NCBI GenBank assembly: GCA_903910555.1
Contig: CAIVZZ010000002.1
Span: forward strand, 45,580 to 109,579
Reading direction: 5' to 3'
Length of the DNA stretch: 64,000 nt
From: an uncultured Gemmatimonadota bacterium
GTDB taxonomy: Bacteria; Gemmatimonadota; Gemmatimonadetes; Gemmatimonadales; Gemmatimonadaceae
The notes below the pieces were generated by a model. The model searched no databases, had not been told where the DNA came from, and was given only the letters and a program-made list of their open reading frames with translations. This document shows, one piece after another, positions 35,495-44,787 of the stretch. The translations under genes were made by a program, and so were the position numbers. Each line of letters starts with the position of its first letter. Within the stretch, counting starts at the first letter, position 1.

Positions 35495-37138
35495 ATGAGC
35501 GAGAAAGGGCCGGCACCTATTCAAGCGCTTACGGCGCGCCCGTCATGGAAGGCGCTGCAGGCACACTGGAATACTCTGAGCGCAGTCCATCTCCGCGATA
35601 TGTTCGCGAACGACGCGACGCGCGGCGATCGCCTGAACACCGAGGCCGCCGGACTGTACCTCGACTATTCCAAGCAGCGCGTGACGAGCGAGACGCTCGG
35701 GCTGCTCAACGCGCTTGCGACGGAGTGCGGCCTTCGCGAGCGGATCGACGCGATGTTTCGCGGTGACAAAATCAATGTCTCTGAAAAACGCGCCGTGCTG
35801 CACGTCGCGCTTCGCGCGCCGGCTGGAACCACAATCACTGTCGATGGCGTGAATGTTGTGCCGGAAGTGCAGGCCGTGCTGGCGCGGATGGAGACGTTTG
35901 CGCGCAGCATCCGCTCCGGCGACTGGAAAGGTCACACGGGCAAGCGCATTCGGAATATCGTGAACATCGGGATCGGCGGATCGGATCTCGGGCCGGTTAT
36001 GGCGTACGAAGCGCTGCGCTGGTACAGCGATCGCTCACTCGCGTTCCGCTTCGTCTCGAACGTTGACGGCACCGATTTTGTCGAGGCGACGCGCGATCTC
36101 GACGCGGCGGAAACGCTGTTCATCGTTTCGTCCAAGACATTTACGACGCTCGAAACGATGACCAACGCGCAAACTGCGCGTGCATGGGCCGTCGCGGCAC
36201 TTGGAAGCAATGCTGCCGTTGCGAAACACTTTGTGGCCGTCTCGACCAACGCGGAGGGCGTCGCGAAGTTCGGGATTGATACCGTCAACATGTTTGGCTT
36301 CTGGGACTGGGTTGGCGGCCGCTATTCGATGGACGCTGCCATTGGTCTGTCGACGATGATTGCCGTTGGACCCGAGAACTTTCGCGCGATGCTCGCCGGC
36401 TTCAACGCGATGGACGAGCATTTTCGGTCGGCGCCGTTCGAGCGGAACCTTCCCGTGCTCATGGGACTGCTCGGCATTTGGAACAACAACTTTCTTGGCG
36501 CGCAGACTGTTGCGGTGCTCCCGTACGATCAGTACCTCAAGCGCTTCCCGGCGTACCTGCAGCAGCTCACGATGGAATCAAATGGGAAGCACGTCACGCT
36601 CGAGGGCGCGACGGTCGATGCCGCCACCGGCCCGGTCTATTGGGGTGAGCCCGGTACCAACGGCCAGCATTCGTTTTATCAAATGATCCACCAGGGCACG
36701 CGGATCATTCCGTGCGATTTCATTGGATTCCGCAAACCGCTGAATGAACTCGGCCGCCATCACGATCTCTTGATGGCGAATGTCTTCGCGCAAACCGAAG
36801 CGCTGGCTTTTGGCAAAACCGCAGAGCAGGTAAAGGCCGAGGGCACTCCCGACTGGCTGGTCCCTCATCGCGTCTTTGAGGGCAATCGCCCGACGAACAC
36901 GATCCTCGCCGACCAGCTCACCCCGCATACACTCGGCGCTCTGGTCGCCCTCTATGAACACGCTGTCTTCACCCAGGGCAGCGTCTGGGGCATCGACTCA
37001 TTTGATCAATGGGGCGTAGAACTCGGCAAAGCCCTCGCCCAAAGAATTATCGGCGAATTGGAAGCGCCCGCCACAGCGCCATTAACGCACGATAGCTCCA
37101 CGAATTCCCTCATCCGTCGATACCGCTCGCCGAACTGA
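35495..37138 (+). CDS. pgi: Glucose-6-phosphate isomerase
   Basis: Enzyme of 547 residues interconverting glucose 6-phosphate and fructose 6-phosphate. Signatures: [65 protein letters not shown] (catalytic His/Glu region) and the C-terminal [14 protein letters not shown] with its conserved lysine. TTGAGGA lies upstream of the ATG. It closes the operon that also contains gnd, zwf, rpiA and pgl, allowing carbon to cycle from fructose 6-phosphate back into the oxidative branch. Confidence 0.96.
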   Translation: MSEKGPAPIQALTARPSWKALQAHWNTLSAVHLRDMFANDATRGDRLNTEAAGLYLDYSKQRVTSETLGLLNALATECGLRERIDAMFRGDKINVSEKRAVLHVALRAPAGTTITVDGVNVVPEVQAVLARMETFARSIRSGDWKGHTGKRIRNIVNIGIGGSDLGPVMAYEALRWYSDRSLAFRFVSNVDGTDFVEATRDLDAAETLFIVSSKTFTTLETMTNAQTARAWAVAALGSNAAVAKHFVAVSTNAEGVAKFGIDTVNMFGFWDWVGGRYSMDAAIGLSTMIAVGPENFRAMLAGFNAMDEHFRSAPFERNLPVLMGLLGIWNNNFLGAQTVAVLPYDQYLKRFPAYLQQLTMESNGKHVTLEGATVDAATGPVYWGEPGTNGQHSFYQMIHQGTRIIPCDFIGFRKPLNELGRHHDLLMANVFAQTEALAFGKTAEQVKAEGTPDWLVPHRVFEGNRPTNTILADQLTPHTLGALVALYEHAVFTQGSVWGIDSFDQWGVELGKALAQRIIGELEAPATAPLTHDSSTNSLIRRYRSPN

Positions 37139-37156
37139 TCCGTCACGTCGCCGTTC

Positions 37157-37193
37157 GCTCACAGCTGTCAGCGCACGGCTATTAGCTCACAGC
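37157..37193. repeat. Short direct repeat GCTCACAGC
   Basis: GCTCACAGC occurs at 37157-37165 and 37185-37193 in the 104-bp gap between pgi and the MarR gene. It may be a fragment of a dispersed intergenic repeat; no other feature is seen there apart from the palindrome listed separately. Confidence 0.35.
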
Positions 37194-37227
37194 GGCGCAG
37201 TTGTCGTTGCCGTTGCCGTTCGTTACA

Positions 37228-37237
37228 TTGACGTCAA
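37228..37237. promoter_or_regulatory. Palindromic operator candidate before the MarR gene
   Basis: TTGACGTCAA is a perfect 10-bp palindrome 5 bp upstream of the MarR ATG and overlaps a possible TTGAC promoter element. MarR regulators often bind such sites and repress themselves. Assignment is inference. Confidence 0.4.
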
Positions 37238-37242
37238 CGTAT

Positions 37243-37773
37243 ATGCCAGGCTCTCCGCGCGTCACCGCCCTCGAGCAGCTCCGCACGCTCATCTCCGCCC
37301 TCACGCACTCTGCCAGGGCCGTTGAGCGCAGCACCGGCATCACCAACGCGCAGCTCTTTCTCCTCCAGCAGCTCGCCGCCGCCGACTCTCTCTCGGTCAA
37401 CGACCTCGCGGCCCGGGCCCGCACGCAGCAGAGCACCGTTTCCATCGTCGTGGGCCGCCTCGTGCGCGCCGGTCTTGCCGTCAAGCGCAAATCTGCTGAC
37501 GACGGCCGCATCTCCGCAGTCTCGCTTACGCCAAAAGGCCGTCGCCTTCTCGCGCACGCACCGGCGCCGCCGACAACCGCATTGTTGCGTGCGATCGAAG
37601 AACTCTCCGATCGCGAGGTTCGTGCGCTGTCCGACGGCCTCCGCGCCCTTGTCGGTGCACTCAATCTTTCCCCGCCGGAAATCACGATGCTTTTCGAGCA
37701 CGCGCCGACGCGTCGCTCTTCCGCCATCCGTCCATCCGGGACGGCCACTCGATCCAAAAAGAGGACCACATGA
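37243..37773 (+). CDS. MarR-family transcriptional regulator
   Basis: Winged-helix protein of 176 residues. ATG at 37243 is preferred to the TTG at 37201 because the latter would cross the palindrome. The core is residues about 30-105: TNAQLFLLQQLAAADSLSVN, then RARTQQSTVSIVVGRLVRAG (recognition helix) and the wing SADDGRISAVSLTPKGRRLL. The ligand is unknown. Its stop overlaps the start of a Pal-like lipoprotein gene by 4 bp, so the regulator may respond to the cell envelope. Confidence 0.85.
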   Translation: MPGSPRVTALEQLRTLISALTHSARAVERSTGITNAQLFLLQQLAAADSLSVNDLAARARTQQSTVSIVVGRLVRAGLAVKRKSADDGRISAVSLTPKGRRLLAHAPAPPTTALLRAIEELSDREVRALSDGLRALVGALNLSPPEITMLFEHAPTRRSSAIRPSGTATRSKKRTT

Positions 37774-38390
37774 CCCGTTTCTCGCTCAGGTCCGCCGCTC
37801 TGATCGCGGCCGCGTTTGCCATCGGCGCATGTCACAAGGCGCCCGCCCCAGCGCCCGCGCCCGCCCCCGCGCCGGCGCCGGACAACAGCGCCGCTGAAGC
37901 CCGCGCCCGCGCGGCCGCCGCACGCGCCGACTCGATCGCGCGCGCGGACGCCGCGCGCCGCGATGCAGCCGCGCGAGACGAAGCCGCCCGGCGTGCTCGC
38001 GAGGCGGCGGCTGCTGCTGCGCGCGCAACGTTGGACGCCGCGATCTACTTCGATCTCGACAAAGACGCGCTGCGCACCGACGCCGAGCAGGCGCTCGATG
38101 CGAAAGTCACAGTGCTGAAATCACAGGCCGCGCTGCACATTCGCATCGACGGCAACGCCGACGATCGCGGCTCGGATGAATACAACCTCGCGCTCGGCCA
38201 ACGCCGCAGCGCAACGGCGAAACGCTATCTCGAGGCCCGCGGTATCGACGCATCACGCATCGAAGTCGTGAGTTTCGGGAAAGAGCGTCCTGCGTGCAAA
38301 GACGAAGCGGAATCGTGCTGGCAGCAGAACCGCCGCGACGGATTTTCGATTACGGCCGGCGCGGGGTCGCTTGGAGCTTCAAACCGCTAG
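37770..38390 (+). CDS. OmpA/Pal-type peptidoglycan-associated lipoprotein
   Basis: Protein of 206 residues with a lipoprotein signal (AAAFAIGAC, lipobox Cys21), a proline-alanine repeat (APAPAPAPAPAP) followed by an Ala/Arg/Asp-rich predicted coiled coil (residues 40-90). The C-terminal OmpA domain (about 92-195) has IYFDLDKDALRTDAE, IDGNADDRGSDEYNLALGQR and RIEVVSFGKERPAC, so the peptidoglycan-binding Asp and Arg are present. It tethers the outer membrane to the wall. It is not next to tolB or ybgF-like genes and may be a paralogue of the main Pal. Confidence 0.88.
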   Translation: MTRFSLRSAALIAAAFAIGACHKAPAPAPAPAPAPAPDNSAAEARARAAAARADSIARADAARRDAAARDEAARRAREAAAAAARATLDAAIYFDLDKDALRTDAEQALDAKVTVLKSQAALHIRIDGNADDRGSDEYNLALGQRRSATAKRYLEARGIDASRIEVVSFGKERPACKDEAESCWQQNRRDGFSITAGAGSLGASNR

Positions 38391-38402
38391 CATCTAGAAG
38401 TG

Positions 38403-38648
38403 TCAGGTGAGCGGCGGTTCCGCCGCTGACCCTGCTGAGATCGTCGCACCGTCGAACGCACGAGTGAATGCCCGAACCTCGCGTTCGATGGTGCGACGAT
38501 GCGCGCCGTAGCGCTGTTGCAGAATTCCGACGAGCCTCTCGCGGTTTCCCGCGATGACGCGCAGGTCACGTTCGGTCAAAAGCTGCCACTGTTGACTTGC
38601 GAGCCCGGAAATCTCGTTCCAGCGCTCCCGCAGTTTGCCCCAGATCAC
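38403..38648 (-). CDS. CsbD-family small stress protein
   Basis: Protein of 81 residues, GTG start at 38648 with AGAGGA 9 bp upstream. MIWGKLRERWNEISG, LTERDLRVIAGNRERLVGIL and QQRYGAHRRTIEREV match the CsbD fold (compare the family pattern W-I-G-W-L-G, LTDDDL-I-G-R-L-G-I-RYG). In this family a role in the general stress response is reported, but the molecular function is unknown. It is on its own on the minus strand. Confidence 0.82.
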   Translation of the reverse strand: MIWGKLRERWNEISGLASQQWQLLTERDLRVIAGNRERLVGILQQRYGAHRRTIEREVRAFTRAFDGATISAGSAAEPPLT

Positions 38649-38719
38649 GTGGCGTTCCTCTAGGAAGTGGGCCGCGTTGCGGCCGTGGAGTGGGTTGCCA
38701 ATAACGCAGTCTAGTACGG

Positions 38720-40774
38720 GTGACCTACGCGTGTGTTCCGTGCGTAGGACGCGTGCTGACAGATGTGTCGCGGGCGTCAGACGATATTCGTACGGGCAGA
38801 CGGCCGCGGCCGCGGCCTCGCACGAACCCCTTGAGCTGGACGGGCCCCTCGCTGATACGTCGTGTTGTCCGTGACGCCGTCGGAATCATCGCGCTTGCGG
38901 CGATCTATGCCGCGGTCGCGAAGGTTTCGCTCGCCGCTGCGATGGCGCATCATGTGGTCTCATCCATTTGGCCGCCGGCCGGCATCGCGGTGTTTGCGCT
39001 CGTCCGCTTCGGTCTCGGCTGGTGGCCCGGCGTGGCCATCGGCGCGTTCGCACTCAACTATTCGAGCGGCGTAACGATCGCGGGGGCGGTGGCGATTGCC
39101 GGCGGCAATACGGTCGAAGCCGTCGTCGGTGCGTATCTGCTCACGCGCGTCGCTCACATTAGCCGCCCGCTCGATCGCGTGCGCGATGTGCTCGCCCTCG
39201 TCGGGTTCGCCGGACTGTTGAGCACGATGATCGCGGCGACCATCGGTGTTGCGAGCCTCGTCTTCACCGGCTCAGCGAACGCCGCCACCGCGCCGCATCT
39301 CTGGCTCGTGTGGTGGACTGGCGATGCGGTCGGGATTCTCGTCGTCACGCCATTTCTGCTGACGTGGACCGAGCCGGAAAGCGACGCGCCCGAGACGCGC
39401 ATGCGCGGCCTCGAGCAGCTCGTCACGTTCGTTGTGCTCGTGATCGCAACGGTGCTCCTCTTTCAGCGGTGGGGCGGATTTTTTTATCTCGTCTTTCCGA
39501 TGACGACCTGGATCGCGCTCCGCTTCGGCCGCCGCGGTGCGGCCACGGCCGGCTTGATCGTCATGGTGATCGCGACCTGGTTCACGATTCAGCGGAACGG
39601 GCCGTTCACCGCGTATTCCGCACTCGGAAATCTCTTCGCGCTGCAGCTCTTCCTCACGGTGGTCGCCGCCAAGAGCATGCTCTTTGCCGCGTCGCGCGCG
39701 GAGACGCGGGCCGGCCAGGCGCGTCTCGTCGAGACGGAGTCGCGGTACCGGCTGCTCGCGCGAAATCTCCCCGACGCATGCGTCGTGCTCTACGATCGCG
39801 ATATCCGCTTCCTGCTGGTCGAAGGGCCGGCGGTCGTCGCCGCCGGATTTTCAAAAGATGAAGTCGAAGGACGCATGCTCGGCGAAGTGTTCGATCCCGA
39901 ACACGCGCTGGCGTTGAGTGCCCCGTTCCGCCTCGCGTTCGAAGGGCGGACGATGGAGTTCGAGTTCTCCTACAACGAGCGCACGTACCTCGTGCGCGTG
40001 CTCCCGCTCGCCGAAGCAGCGACCAATGCTTCGTACGGCATGGCGCTCGCGCTCGACATCACCAAACGGCATGAGACAGACCGCGAGATCGCGGAAAGCC
40101 GCGCGCGTCTGCAGGCGCTCTCGCGCCAGCTGCTTGCGGCGCAAGAAGACGAGCGCATTCGCGTCGCTCGTGAAGTCCACGACGAACTCGGACAGGCATT
40201 GACGGGGATCAAGCTCGGGCTGAGTGCGCTGCGCAATCGTCCCACGCGCAGACCTTCGATTGAGACTGATCGCCGTCTCGACGGCGTGAACGTCGCGATC
40301 GACGGCGCGATTGATGCCGTGCGCCGCATTGTCCTTCGCCTGCGCCCGGGCGTGCTTGACAGCCTCGGCCCGCTGGCCGCACTCGAATACGAAGTACAGG
40401 AGTTCTCGCAGCAAGCGGGCCTTCCCGTGCGGCTCGTGCTCCCGCCGGAGCCGTTCGATCTCGACGCCGAGCGATCCACGACGTTGTATCGCACCGTGCA
40501 GGAGGCGCTCACCAATGTGATGCGGCACGCAAACGCCAAGTCCGTGGCCGTCGGGTTGAAGGTGCATCCCGGCGCACTAGTGCTACAGGTCACGGACGAC
40601 GGGCGCGGAATTGCCGAAAATGAGTTGCGGAAACCGCGGTCAATGGGAATTCTCGGAATGCGGGAACGCGCGATGTCGTGCGGTGGTACGCTGGAAGTAC
40701 GCAGGGCCGAGGGCGGCGGCACCGATGTGGTGCTCACGGTTCCATACGAAAGCAACGGGGGGTTAGTGCTATGA
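38720..40774 (+). CDS. MASE1 sensor histidine kinase (NarL-type partner)
   Basis: Kinase of about 684 residues. An integral-membrane MASE1 sensor covers roughly 55-335 (VVSSIWPPAGIAVFALVRFG, WWTGDAVGILVVTPFLL), followed by a PAS region (about 345-455, YRLLARNLPDACVVLYDRDI), HisKA_3 (EDERIRVAREVHDELGQALT, His in REVHDE) and HATPase (DDGRGIAENELRKPRSMGIL). The start is uncertain: GTG at 38720 adds about 45 residues of poor character before MASE1, and later GTG/TTG codons are possible. Stop overlaps the regulator gene (ATGA). Confidence 0.85.
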   Translation: MTYACVPCVGRVLTDVSRASDDIRTGRRPRPRPRTNPLSWTGPSLIRRVVRDAVGIIALAAIYAAVAKVSLAAAMAHHVVSSIWPPAGIAVFALVRFGLGWWPGVAIGAFALNYSSGVTIAGAVAIAGGNTVEAVVGAYLLTRVAHISRPLDRVRDVLALVGFAGLLSTMIAATIGVASLVFTGSANAATAPHLWLVWWTGDAVGILVVTPFLLTWTEPESDAPETRMRGLEQLVTFVVLVIATVLLFQRWGGFFYLVFPMTTWIALRFGRRGAATAGLIVMVIATWFTIQRNGPFTAYSALGNLFALQLFLTVVAAKSMLFAASRAETRAGQARLVETESRYRLLARNLPDACVVLYDRDIRFLLVEGPAVVAAGFSKDEVEGRMLGEVFDPEHALALSAPFRLAFEGRTMEFEFSYNERTYLVRVLPLAEAATNASYGMALALDITKRHETDREIAESRARLQALSRQLLAAQEDERIRVAREVHDELGQALTGIKLGLSALRNRPTRRPSIETDRRLDGVNVAIDGAIDAVRRIVLRLRPGVLDSLGPLAALEYEVQEFSQQAGLPVRLVLPPEPFDLDAERSTTLYRTVQEALTNVMRHANAKSVAVGLKVHPGALVLQVTDDGRGIAENELRKPRSMGILGMRERAMSCGGTLEVRRAEGGGTDVVLTVPYESNGGLVL

Positions 40775-41415
40775 CGCGGATTCTAATTGCCGATGACCAT
40801 GCTGTCGTGCGCGCGGGGCTCCGCGAACTTCTTCTTCAGCGCGGCTCATTCTCCGTTGTAGGCGAAGCACCCGACGGCGACGCGTTGCTGAAACTCGCGG
40901 GCGAAGTCTCCGCCGATGTATTGCTGCTCGATGTGTCGATGCCGGGCCCGCCATTTCTCGATGTGCTTCAGCGCATGCGCACGCAGCATCCGGCGTTGCG
41001 CGTGCTCGTGCTCACGATGCACCCGGAAGATCAGTTCGCGGTCCGCGCGCTGCGCGCAGGTGCGTCGGGCTATCTGACGAAGGATCGCACGCCGGCGGAA
41101 CTCGTCGATGCCGTGACGCGAATAGCGCGCGGCGGCCGGTATATCAGTGCGACGCTCGCCGAGCGTCTCTCGTGGGCGCTCGACGGCGATTTCCGCGCGG
41201 CACCGCACGACGCGCTCTCTGATCGCGAGATGCAGGTGCTGATGCTGCTCGGCCGTGGGCACAGCGTGAAGGAGGCCGGCGAAACCTTGCGGCTCAGCAT
41301 GAAGACGATCAGCACCTTTCGGAAGCGAATGATGAAGAAGATGGGCTTCGCGACGAACGCCGACGCGGTGCAGTACGTGGTGCGGCAGGGACTGCTGACT
41401 TCGGACACGCAGTAG
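40771..41415 (+). CDS. NarL/LuxR-family response regulator
   Basis: Protein of 214 residues, ATG at 40771 overlapping the kinase stop. Receiver domain: ILIADDHAVVRAGLRELLL, phospho-Asp in DVLLLDVSMPGPP, Lys in GYLTKDRTPAEL. The LuxR-type helix-turn-helix is at about 148-205 (LSDREMQVLMLLGRGHSVKE, LRLSMKTISTFRKRMMKKMG). It is the cognate partner of the MASE1 kinase by position. Targets are unknown. Confidence 0.92.
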   Translation: MTRILIADDHAVVRAGLRELLLQRGSFSVVGEAPDGDALLKLAGEVSADVLLLDVSMPGPPFLDVLQRMRTQHPALRVLVLTMHPEDQFAVRALRAGASGYLTKDRTPAELVDAVTRIARGGRYISATLAERLSWALDGDFRAAPHDALSDREMQVLMLLGRGHSVKEAGETLRLSMKTISTFRKRMMKKMGFATNADAVQYVVRQGLLTSDTQ

Positions 41416-41528
41416 CGACGCCTGGGTGACGCCTGGCGGAGTCGTAGTCTTGCCGTAGGACAAATCCTGACCGCGCGTTGGGACGCGCGCCGATTGCAGG
41501 GCCGTGCGCCGGGCATGACGTTGCACCC

Positions 41529-42158
41529 ATGCGCACACTGATCGAAGTATTCGCGTCGTGTTCGACACTGCTGGCCGCGGCGCTCGCCGTGATTGTGGTA
41601 TCCCAGCGCCGTGCCGCGCACGCGCTCACGAAGCTGGCGTGCACGGACCCGCTCACCGGCCTGTCCAACCGCCGCGAGTTTATGCGCGCGCTCGACGCCG
41701 AGATATCGCGCGCGTCACGAACGGGACGACCGTTCGCAGTCGTGCTGCTCGATGTCGACGGCCTCAAGCTCATCAACGATCGCTACGGCCATCGCGCCGG
41801 CGATCGTGCCATTAAACGAGTAGCCAACGCGCTGCGAGTGTCGCGGCGCGCGATGGATGTGGCCGGCCGGATCGGCGGCGACGAGTTCGCGGTGTTGCTC
41901 CCGGAAAGCGACCACGCGAGCGCATGGCTCTTTCTCGAGCGCATGCGCGCGTTGCTCGCCGGTCACCGCCGCGCGGGGTCGATTATCATCAGCGCCGGTG
42001 TGGCCCAGCATCCGCGAGACGGTCACGGCGTGGACGCGCTGATCGATCACGCGGACGCAGCGCTCTACGCCGAGAAACGGCGCCACGCGCACGCGGCGCA
42101 CATCACACCGGCCTCAATGCCACGCATCAAACGCGAAGGGCAGCGGTCGCCCGCCTGA
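41529..42158 (+). CDS. Diguanylate cyclase (GGDEF) with one membrane helix
   Basis: Protein of 209 residues, ATG at 41529 (the TTG reading at 41478 adds a leader that does not look coding). One hydrophobic helix (about 5-25) leads into a full GGDEF domain: DPLTGLSNRREFMRAL, LLDVDGLKLINDRYGHRAGD, the intact active site GRIGGDEFAVLLPES, and DHADAALYAEKRR. It should make cyclic di-GMP. No RxxD inhibitory site is seen four residues before GGDEF. It follows the kinase/regulator pair by 113 bp (41416-41528, nothing else seen there). Confidence 0.87.
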   Translation: MRTLIEVFASCSTLLAAALAVIVVSQRRAAHALTKLACTDPLTGLSNRREFMRALDAEISRASRTGRPFAVVLLDVDGLKLINDRYGHRAGDRAIKRVANALRVSRRAMDVAGRIGGDEFAVLLPESDHASAWLFLERMRALLAGHRRAGSIIISAGVAQHPRDGHGVDALIDHADAALYAEKRRHAHAAHITPASMPRIKREGQRSPA

Positions 42159-42212
42159 CGCGCACCTTCCAACTCATCCTCGTTAGTGCAGCTCACAACC
42201 AGGAGAACACAT

Positions 42213-42713
42213 ATGAAGACGACCGCCCTTTCACTCATCGCGCTATTCGTGCCCGCAGCCCTGTGCGCGCAGATCGGCGATGCGTCGGCTGTCTCGGTTT
42301 GGAAAGCGCGCGCGAAGATGGATGCCGCGCGCGACGCGATGATCGCCGGAGGTCGCATGCACCCTTCCGATGAAGAGGTCGAACGGAGCGGATGGGCGAT
42401 GGAGCGCGGTGTCACGCGCGCGCAAATCGCCGCAATCGCGAGAAGCACGCAGGGCGACCGGTCGCTGGTGGCCGCGTACGATGTGCTCGCCAAACTGACG
42501 GCCAACGGCGTGCCCGCCGCCCGCGCCGCCGCCGAGATCCAGGCGAACGTCACGAGCGGCGCGAGCGATGCGACACTCGTGGCACTGCTGACCGCTGACG
42601 CGTCGGCGGCATCGCCGCACAGTCTGCGGAGAACGGTGAGCTCGGTCGGTGGTGCGGGCGGCGATACGCCAATGCTGAGCACGGCAGTCAGCGGGGCTCA
42701 GCGGCGACCGTAG
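42213..42713 (+). CDS. Secreted helical protein of unknown function
   Basis: Protein of 166 residues with a signal peptide (MKTTALSLIALFVPAALCAQ). ATG at 42213 has AGGAG 7 bp upstream, better than the GTG at 42186. The mature part is Ala/Arg-rich and predicted helical (SVWKARAKMDAARDAMIAGG, GVTRAQIAAIARST, LVAAYDVLAKLTANGVPAAR). I recognise no family. Confidence 0.65.
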   Translation: MKTTALSLIALFVPAALCAQIGDASAVSVWKARAKMDAARDAMIAGGRMHPSDEEVERSGWAMERGVTRAQIAAIARSTQGDRSLVAAYDVLAKLTANGVPAARAAAEIQANVTSGASDATLVALLTADASAASPHSLRRTVSSVGGAGGDTPMLSTAVSGAQRRP

Positions 42714-42740
42714 CAGCGATTTGGTCGTTACCTTCCATGG

Positions 42741-43718
42741 ATGGCAACGGCCAAGCGGCAGCAAGAACAACCGAACGACGAGGAACGCCAGCGGGCTGAA
42801 CGTCCGCCGCTCGTCACGGTTTTTCTGACTCACCTCGCCCGTGAGCGTGACGTCGCGCCGAATACGGTAAAGGCCTACTCACGCGATCTCGACGATTTCT
42901 GCGCGTTCATCGGACCGTACTTTGGCACCGAGCGTGTCGACTGGGGAAAGGTCGACCGCCTCGCGATGCGATCATTTCTGGCGCATCTCACCAAACGCGG
43001 ACTCGGCAAGCGCAGCATCGCGCGCACGCTCTCCGCCGTGCGGACGTTCTACGCGTTCCTGCATCGCAACGACGTCGTCGAGGTGAATCCGGCGCGCACT
43101 GTTGGATCACCGAAAACTGACAAATATCTGCCGGCGTATCTCGATCGCGCGCAGGTCGAGACGCTGTTCACCGCCGCTGCAACGCGCGCGAGCGAGGGCC
43201 ACTACTCCGACGTGCGCAATCTTGCGATTCTCGAACTTTTCTACTCGGCAGGACTGCGCCTCAGTGAACTGCGCGGGATCAATCGTCCCGATCTCGACTT
43301 GCTCGCCGGCCTTGTGAAAGTGCGAGGGAAGGGAAGAAGGGAGCGCATCGTGCCAGTCGGTCAGCACGCGCAGCGTGCACTGCGAAACTACGAGCGCGCT
43401 CGCGACGAACTCTGCCGTAAACTGGGACTTGGCGCCGACCGCACCGCCTGCTTTCTCAGCAATCGCGGGAAACGCATGAGCGTCAAAGGAATTCAGAACG
43501 CCGTCGTCGGCTGGCTCAAACAGGTCGACGAAGGCGCCGGCCTCTCGACGCACTCACTGCGCCATTCTTTCGCCACGCATCTCCTCGACGCCGGCGCCGA
43601 CTTACGAGCTGTGCAGGAACTCCTCGGCCACGCCTCGATCTCCACCACGCAGATCTACACCCACACGTCTGTGGAGCGCCTGAAGCAGGTCTACAAGCAA
43701 AGCCATCCAAGAGCGTAG
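42741..43718 (+). CDS. xerC: Tyrosine recombinase XerC/XerD
   Basis: Site-specific recombinase of 325 residues that resolves chromosome dimers at dif. It has a SAM-like N-terminal domain (about 25-115) and a catalytic domain with Arg in SAGLRLSELRG, Lys in VKVRGKGRRERIVPVG, His-x-x-Arg in THSLRHSFATHLLDAGADLR, His in LLGHASISTTQIY and the nucleophile Tyr in IYTHTS. Length and sequence are of the core housekeeping type rather than a phage or integron integrase, and no attachment site is evident. XerC versus XerD cannot be decided. Confidence 0.92.
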   Translation: MATAKRQQEQPNDEERQRAERPPLVTVFLTHLARERDVAPNTVKAYSRDLDDFCAFIGPYFGTERVDWGKVDRLAMRSFLAHLTKRGLGKRSIARTLSAVRTFYAFLHRNDVVEVNPARTVGSPKTDKYLPAYLDRAQVETLFTAAATRASEGHYSDVRNLAILELFYSAGLRLSELRGINRPDLDLLAGLVKVRGKGRRERIVPVGQHAQRALRNYERARDELCRKLGLGADRTACFLSNRGKRMSVKGIQNAVVGWLKQVDEGAGLSTHSLRHSFATHLLDAGADLRAVQELLGHASISTTQIYTHTSVERLKQVYKQSHPRA

Positions 43719-43732
43719 TTCCAAAAGGAAGT

Positions 43733-43760
43733 AATCCGCGAAATCAGCGCAATCCGTGGG
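43733..43760. repeat. Three 9-bp imperfect tandem units
   Basis: AATCCGCGA, AATCAGCGC and AATCCGTGG follow one another in the 54-bp gap between xerC and the convergent dehydratase gene. It looks like a short dispersed intergenic repeat. Confidence 0.4.
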
Positions 43761-43772
43761 AAGCCGTTGCCG

Positions 43773-44735
43773 TTAGACGCAGATCGCCCGCCGCAAAGTC
43801 TCCGTCGAGAGATTCCCGCCGCATAGCACGATGGCGACATGCTGCCCCGAGAGCCGCGGCGCGAGCTTCTTCAATCCCGCGAGTCCGACCGCGCCCGCGC
43901 CCTCGGCGATGTTGTGCGTGATCCGCATGTAATCGCGGATTCCCTGATAGATCTCGTCATCAGTCACCGTGACGAACTCGCGCAGCCCGTTCTTGAGTGC
44001 GTCGAACGTCATCTCATACGCCGATGCGGTGGCGACTCCCTCTGCCATCGTCTTCACCGGAAGTCCGGTCATCACTTTGCCCGCCTTCCATGATTCGAAC
44101 TGCGTCGGTGCACCGGCGGCGCCCACAGCGCAGACCGTCAGCGATGGTTTGCGTGCGGCCGCAACAGTGATCGCGCCAACCGCCTGCGATCCGCCGCCCG
44201 TCGCAATCACGAGTGCATCCAAGCCCGGCCGCTGCTCGAGAATCTCAACGGTCATCGTTCCCGCACCCGCGATCACGTCGCGGTTGTTGGTCGAATGCAC
44301 GAGCGTCATTCCGCGCTGCTCGCAAATGCGGGCGCACTCTGCGGCGCTCTCGTCGTAGATCGAACCAAATTCAACGAGTTCGGCGCCGAGCGCGCGGATA
44401 GCCGCGTTCTTTTCCGCGTTGTTGTTTGCGGGGACGCAAATCGTCACGCGCACGCCGAGCAGTCGCCCCGCGTGTGCGAGACCGAGGCCGTGATTGCCGG
44501 TGCTCGCGCCGATCACACCTTTCGCGCGCGCTTCATTCGAGAGCGCCGTGATCGCCGAGAGCCCGTTGCGAATCTTGAAACTTTGTGTGGGCTGGTGGTT
44601 TTCGTGCTTCACCCACACCTGCACGCCGTGCCCGACCAGCGCGTCGAGCTCCGGATAATTGCGGAGCGGCGTTGGCGTGAGGTGCGGCCGGATCCGCTCG
44701 TGCGCCGCGAGAACGTCGTCGAATGTGATTGGCAT
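43773..44735 (-). CDS. Threonine/serine dehydratase-like PLP enzyme
   Basis: Fold-type II PLP enzyme of 320 residues. ATG at 44735 gives the typical N-terminus (PITFDDVLAAHERIRPHLTP). The PLP lysine is in QPTQSFKIRNGLSA (about residue 55), the asparagine-rich contact is ASTGNHGLGLAHAG, the phosphate loop ATGGGSQAVGA, and VLCGGNLS lies near the end. It has no C-terminal ACT domains, so it matches the catabolic (TdcB-like) size rather than biosynthetic IlvA. It probably deaminates threonine to 2-oxobutanoate; related enzymes act on serine or hydroxyaspartate. Confidence 0.83.
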   Translation of the reverse strand: MPITFDDVLAAHERIRPHLTPTPLRNYPELDALVGHGVQVWVKHENHQPTQSFKIRNGLSAITALSNEARAKGVIGASTGNHGLGLAHAGRLLGVRVTICVPANNNAEKNAAIRALGAELVEFGSIYDESAAECARICEQRGMTLVHSTNNRDVIAGAGTMTVEILEQRPGLDALVIATGGGSQAVGAITVAAARKPSLTVCAVGAAGAPTQFESWKAGKVMTGLPVKTMAEGVATASAYEMTFDALKNGLREFVTVTDDEIYQGIRDYMRITHNIAEGAGAVGLAGLKKLAPRLSGQHVAIVLCGGNLSTETLRRAICV

Positions 44736-44787
44736 CGTGACGATCAACCTGCGTCGGGCGTGCCCTTTCAGCAAGCCTGAATGCGCA

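Noticed and set aside
37850..37880. GCGCCC repeats as a CRISPR or microsatellite
   Set aside because: They encode the Pro-Ala linker of the Pal-like lipoprotein in frame, a normal feature of this family.
42741..43718. Tyrosine recombinase as part of an integrated element
   Set aside because: Sequence and length are those of the housekeeping XerC/D, and no tRNA, attachment site or phage gene lies nearby.
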